A stretch of 9,204 nt of DNA from an uncultured Bacilli bacterium (GTDB taxonomy: Bacteria > Bacillota_I > Bacilli_A > RF39 > UBA660): assembly GCA_944329255.1 (NCBI GenBank), contig CALVIA010000040.1, positions 1 to 9,204 of the forward strand, given 5' to 3'. The notes beneath the pieces are model-generated. The model worked only from the letters and a program-made list of their open reading frames with translations, was not told the origin of the DNA and ran no database searches. Positions 1 through 6,129 of this stretch are shown piece after piece. The position numbers were made by a program, and so were the translations under genes. Positions within the stretch are counted from its first letter, which is position 1. The number at the start of each line of letters is the position of its first letter.

Positions 1-716
1 GGTGATAATCCTGTTGTATATGAATTTATTATAAAAAATAATGGTTTTTCACTTAATATATTATTGCATAATTTTAATAATTTATATAAATCTGTTTCTA
101 TATTCCAAACCTCTTTATTTGCTCCTCTTCCATAACTTGGTGGATCCATAATTATAGCATCATATTTATTTCCTCTTCTTATTTCTCTTTCTACAAATTT
201 TATAACGTCATCAACAATAAATCTTACTTTTTTATCAGCTAAATTTGATGAATAAACATTTTCTTTTGCCCAGCTTACCATACCTTTTGATGAATCAACA
301 TGACAAACACTAGCTCCTGCATATAAACAAGCTACTGTTGCTCCACCAGTATATGCAAATAAATTAAGTACTTTTATTTCTCTTTTTGATGATTTAATTT
401 TATCTATCATATAATCCCAATTAATTGCTTGTTCTGGAAACAAACCCGTATGTTTAAAACTCATGGGTTTAATATTAAATGTTAAATTTTTATATTTGAT
501 TTGCCAATTATCTTTTAATTTATTTTTATATTCCCAGTGTCCTCCACCTTTATTGCTTCTATAGTAAATGGCATCATAGCCATTAAATTTTGAATCATCA
601 TTCCATATTATTTGTGGATCTGGTCTTACTAATATATATTCACCCCATCTTTCCTTTTTCATTCCATTTTTCATTTCCAATAGTTCATAATCTTTCCATT
701 CATTTGCTATTTTCAT
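1..716 (-). CDS. Class I SAM-dependent methyltransferase, RlmI/RlmK-like (partial, 3' end off the window)
   Basis: The first 238 residues are visible and the C-terminus lies beyond the left edge. The fold is a Rossmann methyltransferase: motif I VLNLFAYTGGA at residues 116-126, an acidic residue (D141) at the end of the next strand that should bind the SAM ribose, and motif IV DPPSYGRG at 191-198. The conserved FKHTGLFPEQ segment (87-96) just before the SAM site is typical of the COG1092 group related to the rRNA methyltransferases RlmI and RlmK. Firmicute members are usually about 280-300 residues and lack the PUA domain of RlmI, as here, so some 50 residues are probably missing. An RNA substrate is likely from the family; the exact base cannot be told. 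The start ATG (716-714) overlaps the smc stop TGA in an ATGA, with AAGGAG just upstream inside smc, so translation is probably coupled to smc. Confidence 0.88.
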   Translation of the reverse strand, partial: MKIANEWKDYELLEMKNGMKKERWGEYILVRPDPQIIWNDDSKFNGYDAIYYRSNKGGGHWEYKNKLKDNWQIKYKNLTFNIKPMSFKHTGLFPEQAINWDYMIDKIKSSKREIKVLNLFAYTGGATVACLYAGASVCHVDSSKGMVSWAKENVYSSNLADKKVRFIVDDVIKFVEREIRRGNKYDAIIMDPPSYGRGANKEVWNIETDLYKLLKLCNNILSEKPLFFIINSYTTGLS

Positions 717-3670
717 ATATACTCCTTATTTAATTCTTCTAATTTAACACTTACCAATTTTGAAACACCTGACTCTTGCATTGTTATTCCATATAAAACA
801 TTTGCGTATTCCATAGTTTTCTTTTTATGTGTAATAATAATAAATTGTGTTTTGTCTTCCATTTTTTTAATAAATTTTCCAAATATATCAACGTTTGCTT
901 CATCTAAAGGAGCTTCTACTTCATCTAATATACAAAATGGTACTGGATTAACTCTTAATATTGCAAATAATAATGCAATAGCAGTAAGAGCTTTTTCTCC
1001 ACCACTTAGTAAAGAAATTGAAGATAGTTTTTTACCTGGTGGAAGTGCAATTATATCAATACCTGTTTCTAACATATTATCTGGATTAGTTAATTTTAAA
1101 TAAGCTGTTCCACCTCCAAATAAATCTTTAAAAACATTTTTAAATTCATTTTCTATCAAATTAAAAGTTTTTATAAATTCATTTTTCATTACTTGATCCA
1201 TTTCATTGATAATATCATTTAATGTATTCTCTGCTTTGAAAAGATCTTCTTTTTGACTATTTAAAAAATCATATCTTTCTTTAACACTTTTATATTCTTC
1301 TATTGCTCCCAAATTTACTTGACCTAAATCATTTATAATTTTTTTAAATTCAAAAACTTTTTTTCTTGCTTCTTCTTCACTTAATATTAATATATAATCT
1401 TTTTTAGCTTTTTCATATGTAATATTATAATCTACTGTTAAAGTATTTAATAAGTTATCTAATTTTATATCATATTTTCCAATTTCTATTTCCAATTCTT
1501 TTAATTCATTTTGTATTTTATAATATTTACTATTACTTTCTTTATAATTGTGTTCATAAACATTTATTTCATCTTGTATATCTTTTACCTCATTATTTAA
1601 TTTATTAATATCATTATTTAAAATATCTTTATTTTTTAAAGATTCATAATAACTATTAATAATTTTTTCTTCTTCTTCATTTAACACATTATTTTTTACA
1701 TTATTAAATCCATCAATATTATTTTGTATTTCTTCTAATTTTTCTTTATATTTTGTTAATTCATTATTTTTTATATTTAAAATTTCATTACAATAAATAA
1801 TTTTTCTATTAGATGAATCAAGTTTAAAAGATATACTTTCTATTTGATTTTTATTATCATTTATGTCTTTATCAATGTTTTTTAATTCATTTAACAATAT
1901 TTCATTTTCTTTTAATAATTTATCTTTTTCCATTTTATCTAGTAGTGCACTACTACTTTTCTTTAATGAACCACCAGTTAGGGATCCACCAACATTAATT
2001 AAATCTCCATCAAGTGTTACTATTCTATATTTATGATTTAATTTTTTACTAATTTCATTAGCTGTTTTCATATTATCTACCACAATAATATTCCCTAACA
2101 AATTTGAAATTATATTTTTATATTTTGTATCGTAATTTACTAAATTAGATGCTATATCTATATATCCTTTATAATCTTTTAAAATGTTTGTTATATTTAT
2201 GTCTATTGTTTTAGGTAAAATTGTATTTATTGGAAAGAAAGTTACTCTTCCAAGTGAATTATTTTTTAAATATGTTATTGCATTTTCTGCATCTTTTTCA
2301 TTTTCAGTAATAATAAATGAAGCACTATAACCAATTGCTATTTCAATAGCATTTTTATAGCATTCTTTTGTAGATATTATATTTCCAATTGCATTATATA
2401 TACCTGATAATTTTGTATTATTTAATACACTTTTCACTGCATATGAGAAAGTGTTGTTATTATCTATCGAATTTTCTAAAACATTTATTTTATATTCATT
2501 GTTAGTAATTATTTTATTTTTAACGTTGTAATTACTAAATAATTTGTTTTTATCAATTTCTAAATTATTTAATTTATTTTCACAATTTGTTTTTATATCT
2601 TTATTTATATTTAAATCTTTTAGAATATCATTTATTTCTTTACTTAATAATTCAATTTTATTTTTGTATGATAAATGTTCTTCCTTTAAAAACATAATAT
2701 TATTATGTAATTTTATATCATCTATTTCATATTTTTTTCTTTCTGAAATAATATTTTTTTGTCCGTTTAATTTTTCTACTTCTTTAGTTATAAATAATAA
2801 TTCATTTTGTTTTTCTTTTAATAATTCATTTGTTTTTGATAAATCTAATTTTTTTAAAGTTATTGTAGAATCTAGTTTTCTATTAGAAGTTGATACTTCT
2901 ATTAATTCACTATTTAGAGTATCTATTTTATTTTTATTTATATTATAATTTTTATTTATATTATCAATATCATTAATAATTAATGAAATTTCTACTTCTT
3001 CCAATTCTTTTTTTGTATTTAAATATTTAGTCGCTTTTTCGGATTGTTCCTTTAATGGATATAATCTACTTTCTAATTCATTTAAAATATCATTAACTCT
3101 ATCTATATTATCATTAGTTTTATTAAGTTTTTTTAAAGCTTCTTCTTTTCTTTTTTTATATTTTAATACTCCCGCAGCACTTTCAAATATAACTCTTCTA
3201 TCTTCTGGTTTTGTGCTTAATATATTTGAAATATCTCCTTGTGAAATTATTGAAAATGATTCTTTTTCACTACCACTATCTAATAATAATTCTAAAATAT
3301 CTTTTAATCTTACCTTTTCGTTATTTATAAAATATTCATTTTCACCTGATTTATAAATTGTTCTTTTTATAGAAACTTCTGAAAAATCAATTTTTAATGA
3401 ATGATCTATATTATCAAACACAAGAGTTACAGAAGCGCTATTTGATGGTTTTCTTGATTTACTACCCGAAAAAATAACATCACACATATTTCCATCTCCT
3501 CTAAGAGATTTAACGGATTGTTCTCCTAAAACCCATCTAACGGCATCTACAACATTACTTTTACCAGAACCATTAGGTCCAACTATTCCAGTAATTCCTT
3601 TTTCTAGTTCAAAGTTAATTTTATCTGCAAATGATTTAAATCCATTAATTTTTATTTGTTTTAAATACAT
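713..3670 (-). CDS. smc: Chromosome partition/condensin ATPase SMC, short-armed
   Basis: Structural maintenance of chromosomes protein, the ATPase of the SMC-ScpAB complex that extrudes and organises DNA loops for chromosome segregation. It has 985 residues from the chosen start. In order: N-terminal ATPase half with Walker A GPNGSGKS (31-38) and the Q-loop glutamine in SIISQGD (Q144); N-coil about 170-415; hinge about 420-568 ending in the diagnostic GGSLTGG (561-567); C-coil about 570-800; C-terminal half with signature LSGGEK (888-893), Walker B FCILDE (D916, E917) and switch histidine H948 in ITHKKK. All catalytic residues are present. Typical bacterial SMCs have about 1,180 residues; the deficit lies in both coiled-coil arms, a condition also known in mycoplasmas. 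A longer reading from ATG 3688 is rejected because that codon lies only 4 bases after the -10 box, whereas ATG 3670 is preceded by GAAGGTGA at a 4-base spacing. ScpA and ScpB are not in the window. Confidence 0.97.
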   Translation of the reverse strand: MYLKQIKINGFKSFADKINFELEKGITGIVGPNGSGKSNVVDAVRWVLGEQSVKSLRGDGNMCDVIFSGSKSRKPSNSASVTLVFDNIDHSLKIDFSEVSIKRTIYKSGENEYFINNEKVRLKDILELLLDSGSEKESFSIISQGDISNILSTKPEDRRVIFESAAGVLKYKKRKEEALKKLNKTNDNIDRVNDILNELESRLYPLKEQSEKATKYLNTKKELEEVEISLIINDIDNINKNYNINKNKIDTLNSELIEVSTSNRKLDSTITLKKLDLSKTNELLKEKQNELLFITKEVEKLNGQKNIISERKKYEIDDIKLHNNIMFLKEEHLSYKNKIELLSKEINDILKDLNINKDIKTNCENKLNNLEIDKNKLFSNYNVKNKIITNNEYKINVLENSIDNNNTFSYAVKSVLNNTKLSGIYNAIGNIISTKECYKNAIEIAIGYSASFIITENEKDAENAITYLKNNSLGRVTFFPINTILPKTIDINITNILKDYKGYIDIASNLVNYDTKYKNIISNLLGNIIVVDNMKTANEISKKLNHKYRIVTLDGDLINVGGSLTGGSLKKSSSALLDKMEKDKLLKENEILLNELKNIDKDINDNKNQIESISFKLDSSNRKIIYCNEILNIKNNELTKYKEKLEEIQNNIDGFNNVKNNVLNEEEEKIINSYYESLKNKDILNNDINKLNNEVKDIQDEINVYEHNYKESNSKYYKIQNELKELEIEIGKYDIKLDNLLNTLTVDYNITYEKAKKDYILILSEEEARKKVFEFKKIINDLGQVNLGAIEEYKSVKERYDFLNSQKEDLFKAENTLNDIINEMDQVMKNEFIKTFNLIENEFKNVFKDLFGGGTAYLKLTNPDNMLETGIDIIALPPGKKLSSISLLSGGEKALTAIALLFAILRVNPVPFCILDEVEAPLDEANVDIFGKFIKKMEDKTQFIIITHKKKTMEYANVLYGITMQESGVSKLVSVKLEELNKEYI

Positions 3671-3692
3671 AAAGTCACCTTCTAACATAAAA

Positions 3693-3721
3693 ATTATACT
3701 ATAAATTTATAGTACTAACAA
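3693..3721 (-). promoter_or_regulatory. smc promoter (sigma-A type)
   Basis: On the minus strand there is a -35 TTGTTA (3721-3716), a 17-base spacer and a perfect -10 TATAAT (3698-3693). Transcription should begin near 3686, giving a leader of about 16 bases that includes the GAAGGTGA ribosome-binding site. It lies directly downstream of the terminator at 3723-3747, so smc appears to be transcribed separately from rnc. The spacer contains an 18-base palindrome, listed separately. Confidence 0.7.
3697..3714. repeat. 18-base perfect palindrome inside the smc promoter spacer
   Basis: The sequence TACTATAAATTTATAGTA is its own reverse complement. It fills nearly all of the space between the -35 and -10 boxes of the smc promoter and reaches two bases into the -10. 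This is where many repressors bind, so it could be an operator. However, it contains only one G and one C, and short palindromes arise readily in sequence this AT-rich, so the role is an inference. Confidence 0.4.
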
Positions 3722-3722
3722 T

Positions 3723-3747
3723 AAAAAACTATCTAAAGATAGTTTTT
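3723..3747 (-). terminator. Intrinsic terminator after the rnc-glycosyl transferase operon
   Basis: A perfect 10-bp stem pairs 3724-3733 with 3738-3747 around a 4-base loop. On the minus strand it is followed by a run of six T (3728-3723, partly within the stem). The ascending arm encodes the last residues and TAG stop (3731-3729) of the sugar transferase gene. The stem has only two G-C pairs, so read-through into smc is possible. The plus strand also ends in five T, but no plus-strand gene needs it. Confidence 0.75.
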
Positions 3748-4256
3748 AAAATATATATTATTGTTCTTAAGATTATTTTTACATCCAATATAAATGATAA
3801 ATTATCAATATATTCATTATCTATTTCTAATTTTCTTCTATGCGATAAAGTCATTCTTCCACTCACCTGAGAAAGTCCTGTAATACCTGGTCTTACTGAA
3901 TGCCTTTTATCATCATACATTATTGGTAATTCTTCTTTATAAATGAAAGGTCTTGGTCCAACAATAGACATATCACCTTTTAGAACATTAAAAAATTGTA
4001 ATATTTCATCAGCACCAATTTTTCTTATAAATCTACTTACTTTAGTAGTTTCTTTTGTATTATCTTTCATAGTTTTAAATTTATATATATCATATGGTTT
4101 ATTATTAAGTCCAACTCTTTTTTGGGAATATATTACTTTTCCCTTAAAAGAAATTTTTGTTATTATAGACAAAATTATCATTAAAGGAAATAAAATAATT
4201 ATAAATATTAAAGATAATATGATATCAAAAAATCTTTTAAAATATTTTCTATACAT
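3729..4256 (-). CDS. Monotopic phosphoglycosyl transferase (bacterial sugar transferase, PglC/WcaJ catalytic domain type)
   Basis: A 175-residue enzyme of the bacterial sugar transferase family (PF02397). These enzymes move a sugar phosphate from a UDP-sugar to undecaprenyl phosphate on the cytoplasmic face of the membrane, the first step in building capsule, exopolysaccharide or glycoprotein glycans. Visible hallmarks are the basic N-terminus and re-entrant hydrophobic helix (about 10-33) with a proline at 24, where PglC has its helix break; YSQKRVG (43-49); YKFKTM (58-63); the catalytic Asp-Glu pair D83-E84 in ADEILQFFNVLKGDMSIVGP; PRP (101-103); and RPGITG (122-127). It is the minimal form without the four-helix N-terminal domain of WcaJ/WbaP. 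The sugar cannot be inferred. ATG 4256 lies 2 bases after the rnc stop with AAAAGGG upstream, so it is cotranscribed with rnc. No other glycan gene is nearby, which is odd for this family. Confidence 0.92.
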   Translation of the reverse strand: MYRKYFKRFFDIILSLIFIIILFPLMIILSIITKISFKGKVIYSQKRVGLNNKPYDIYKFKTMKDNTKETTKVSRFIRKIGADEILQFFNVLKGDMSIVGPRPFIYKEELPIMYDDKRHSVRPGITGLSQVSGRMTLSHRRKLEIDNEYIDNLSFILDVKIILRTIIYILKTIFR

Positions 4257-4258
4257 AT

Positions 4259-4915
4259 TTATGCCCTTTTATCTAATGCATCTTTTGCAGCATTTTGTTC
4301 AGCTTCTTTTTTTGTTTTACCAACACCTGTACCATAAACAATATTGGAAACTACAACATTTACAGTAAATTTTTTATCATGTGATGGACCTGTTTCATTT
4401 ATTAAAATATATTCTAATGATTTTTTATCTGTTTGAACTAATTCTTGTAATAAAGATTTATAATCATTAAATATTTCTTCATTTTTATTAATAGAATCAA
4501 TTACTGTCATATCTACAAATTTTCTAACAATATCTAATCCTTGATCAATATAAAGTGCTCCAATAAATGCCTCAAATACATCTGCTAGTATTGCTTTTTT
4601 TGACCTACCACCAGTTAATTCCTCACCTTTACCAAGTCTTAAATTTTTATCAAAATTACAATTTAATGAATATTCTGCTAATGCCTCCTCACAAACGTGA
4701 GATGCCCTTATCTTTGTCATTTCGCCTTCTAAAACATGTCTTTTTCTATATAAAAATTCACTTACAATAAAATCCAAAACTTTATCTCCTAAAAATTCTA
4801 ATCTTTCGTAATCTTCAAATCCTTTATTTTCATTACAAAAAGAACTATGAGTAAATGCTGTTTCATATATAGTTATATCTTTAGGAATAACATTTAACTT
4901 TTTAAGTATTTCCAT
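4259..4915 (-). CDS. rnc: Ribonuclease III
   Basis: Double-strand-specific endoribonuclease that processes rRNA precursors and trims structured or antisense-paired mRNAs; it acts in the cytoplasm as a homodimer. The 218 residues are a normal length. The catalytic domain carries ERLEFLGD (37-44) and ADVFEAFIGALY (111-122), giving the four expected metal-binding acids E40, D44, D112 and E115. GKGEELTGGR (95-104) is also typical. A double-stranded RNA-binding domain occupies about 151-218, with the GVGKTKKEAEQNAAKDAL region (197-214) as its RNA-binding C-terminal part. The residue after D44 is lysine where alanine is usual in relatives I can recall; the effect is unclear. ATG 4915 is preceded by GGTGA at 4 bases. 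rnc beside smc is a classic Firmicute arrangement, here interrupted by a glycosyl transferase. Confidence 0.97.
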   Translation of the reverse strand: MEILKKLNVIPKDITIYETAFTHSSFCNENKGFEDYERLEFLGDKVLDFIVSEFLYRKRHVLEGEMTKIRASHVCEEALAEYSLNCNFDKNLRLGKGEELTGGRSKKAILADVFEAFIGALYIDQGLDIVRKFVDMTVIDSINKNEEIFNDYKSLLQELVQTDKKSLEYILINETGPSHDKKFTVNVVVSNIVYGTGVGKTKKEAEQNAAKDALDKRA

Positions 4916-4930
4916 AAAATCACCAATATA

Positions 4931-4959
4931 ATTATATAATAAAAATTATGTATATACAA
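4931..4959 (-). promoter_or_regulatory. Probable rnc promoter
   Basis: Minus-strand TTGTAT (4959-4954), a 17-base spacer, then a perfect TATAAT (4936-4931). The start site would fall near 4924, on the first base of the GGTGA ribosome-binding site (4924-4920), leaving a leader of only about 9 bases before ATG 4915. That is unusually short, so a promoter further upstream in this AT-rich region (for example a second TATAAT-like box around 4965-4970) cannot be excluded. Confidence 0.5.
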
Positions 4960-5000
4960 CAATTATAAAATTTATATAAATTAATACATAAATGTAAATA

Positions 5001-5030
5001 TTGAAATTAATAAATAAATCATGTTATAAT
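5001..5030 (+). promoter_or_regulatory. yidD-lipoprotein operon promoter (sigma-A type)
   Basis: TTGAAA (5001-5006), an 18-base spacer and a perfect TATAAT (5025-5030). The start site should lie near 5037, directly on the GGTGA ribosome-binding site (5037-5041), so the leader is about 9 bases. The -35 boxes of this and the divergent rnc promoter are about 41 bases apart, back to back. Confidence 0.68.
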
Positions 5031-5045
5031 ATAATAGGTGAAATT

Positions 5046-5267
5046 ATGAGGTATTTGTTAATTGGTTTAATAAAAATATATCAGTTAATACCAGGACCTT
5101 GGCATAGTATGTGTAGGTATACTCCAACTTGTTCTGATTATTCAATTCAGTGTTTAATTAGGTTTGGTGTTATTAAAGGAAGCATTCTAAGTATTAAAAG
5201 AATTTTAAGATGTGCCCCATGGGGCAGTATTGGATATGATCCGGTACCAATAAAGGAGGAAAAATGA
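5046..5267 (+). CDS. yidD: YidD, membrane protein insertion efficiency factor
   Basis: A 73-residue member of the YidD family (PF01809), a small membrane-associated protein that in Escherichia coli assists YidC/Sec-dependent insertion of inner-membrane proteins. The family signature is clear: IKIYQLIPGP (9-18), CRYTPTCSDY (23-32), a KG (44-45) before the central helix, RCAP (55-58) and DPVP (65-68), with cysteines 23, 29 and 56 in the usual places. A short amphipathic N-terminal helix precedes them. ATG 5046 is chosen because it follows GGTGA at 4 bases; the in-frame TTG at 5001 is the -35 box of the promoter. In many bacteria yidD sits between rnpA and yidC; here it leads an operon with a receptor-like lipoprotein, overlapping it by the 4 bases ATGA. 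Confidence 0.95.
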   Translation: MRYLLIGLIKIYQLIPGPWHSMCRYTPTCSDYSIQCLIRFGVIKGSILSIKRILRCAPWGSIGYDPVPIKEEK

Positions 5268-6115
5268 AGAAATTAATTTTATGTTTTATTTGTATTTTTA
5301 TGTTAAGTGGTTGTAAAAAAGATAGTATGGAAAATATTCAAATCTATACTACAACTTATCCTATTGAATATATTACAAAAAAATTATATGGTGAATATAG
5401 TAATATAAGTAGCGTTTATCCTAATGAAGTTATTGATTTATCAGATAAATTACTTAGTGATTATAGCAAAGGAAATTTATTTGTGTACAATGGCTTAAGT
5501 AATGAAAAAGATTATGCTGTTAAAATGATTAATAAAAATAAAGATTTAATGATAGTTGATGCGACAATGGGAATGGAAATTGAAAACGGAATTGAAGAAT
5601 TGTGGATTAATCCATCTAATTTTTTAATGCTATGCTTAAATATCAAAAATGGTATGAAAGAATATATAACTAATTCTTTTTTAAAAAGAAAAATTGATGA
5701 AAATTATGATAACATATATTTAGAAATTTCTGAATTAGATGCAGAAATAAAATTACTGGTTGAAAATGCTGATGACAATAATATTCTTGTATCTAATAAT
5801 GTATTTAATTTTTTATCTAAATATAACGTAAATATTCTTTCGTTAGATGAAGATAATACTTTAAATGATAAATTAATTAATGATATTAAAAGTGAAATAG
5901 AAAATGAAAATATTAAATATATAATTATGCTTCCAGATGATGTTTTATCAGATGAAGCAAATAAATTAATTAATAATTATAATATAGAAAAATTATATTT
6001 TAATCCTCTTACAACATTATCTGAAGAAGATACAAATAATGGTGAAGATTTTATAAGTATTATGCAAGAAAATTTAAATGTATTAAAAAAGGAATTATAT
6101 TCTGAGAGTGAATAA
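5264..6115 (+). CDS. Lipoprotein resembling a ZnuA/TroA metal-binding receptor but lacking all metal ligands
   Basis: A 283-residue predicted lipoprotein: a short signal peptide and lipobox LSGC, with Cys17 the lipidated residue. The rest follows the cluster A-I/TroA plan (PF01297): IYTTTYPIEYITKKLYG (27-43), then YNGL in the place of the family's 'YNG' strand (75-78), ELWINP (112-117) where the family has DPHxWLDP, VSNNVFNFLSKYNV (176-189) where it has SHDAFGYLAKRYG, and YFNPLTTL (245-252) where it has LDPL. At the four usual ligand positions I place proline-asparagine-glutamate (53-55), Glu112, Asn178 and Asn247, and the whole protein contains no histidine. So it is unlikely to bind zinc or manganese in the normal way. 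The start has a strong AAGGAGG (5253-5259). No ABC permease or ATPase gene adjoins. The resemblance is read by eye and is moderately weak at the N-terminal ligand; function unknown. Confidence 0.75.
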   Translation: MKKLILCFICIFMLSGCKKDSMENIQIYTTTYPIEYITKKLYGEYSNISSVYPNEVIDLSDKLLSDYSKGNLFVYNGLSNEKDYAVKMINKNKDLMIVDATMGMEIENGIEELWINPSNFLMLCLNIKNGMKEYITNSFLKRKIDENYDNIYLEISELDAEIKLLVENADDNNILVSNNVFNFLSKYNVNILSLDEDNTLNDKLINDIKSEIENENIKYIIMLPDDVLSDEANKLINNYNIEKLYFNPLTTLSEEDTNNGEDFISIMQENLNVLKKELYSESE

Positions 6116-6129
6116 TAATTCCTTTTTTT
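6085..6129. terminator. Bidirectional terminator between the convergent lipoprotein and pflA genes
   Basis: A 14-bp perfect stem pairs 6085-6098 with 6115-6128; four more pairs (6099-6102 with 6110-6113) can form past a single bulged A, leaving a 7-base loop. The plus strand ends in seven T (6123-6129) and the minus strand in six (6090-6085), so it serves both directions. It overlaps the final codons and TAA (6113-6115) of the lipoprotein gene and the TAA (6130-6128) of pflA. Confidence 0.88.

Noticed and set aside
3671..3688. An SMC start at ATG 3688, adding six residues (MLEGDF).
   Set aside because: That codon lies 4 bases after the -10 box, upstream of the expected transcription start, and its reading would place the GAAGGTGA ribosome-binding site inside the gene. 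SMC proteins normally begin MYLKxIxIxGFKSF.
852..4770. Open frames on the plus strand opposite smc, the glycosyl transferase and rnc (for example 852-1103, 2544-2948, 3943-4368, 4567-4770).
   Set aside because: They lie wholly or mostly opposite well-recognised genes, are rich in Phe/Leu/Ser as expected from the complement of Lys/Asn/Glu codons, show no recognisable family, and have no promoter arrangement of their own.
5001..5045. A TTG start at 5001 that would add 15 residues to YidD.
   Set aside because: The TTG is the first triplet of the TTGAAA -35 box, and the added residues contain no family signal; ATG 5046 has a good ribosome-binding site.
4916..5045. A riboswitch, T-box or small RNA in the divergent intergenic region.
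   Set aside because: Only 130 bases of very AT-rich sequence, both likely leaders are about 9 bases long, and no conserved stems or G-C-rich core are visible.
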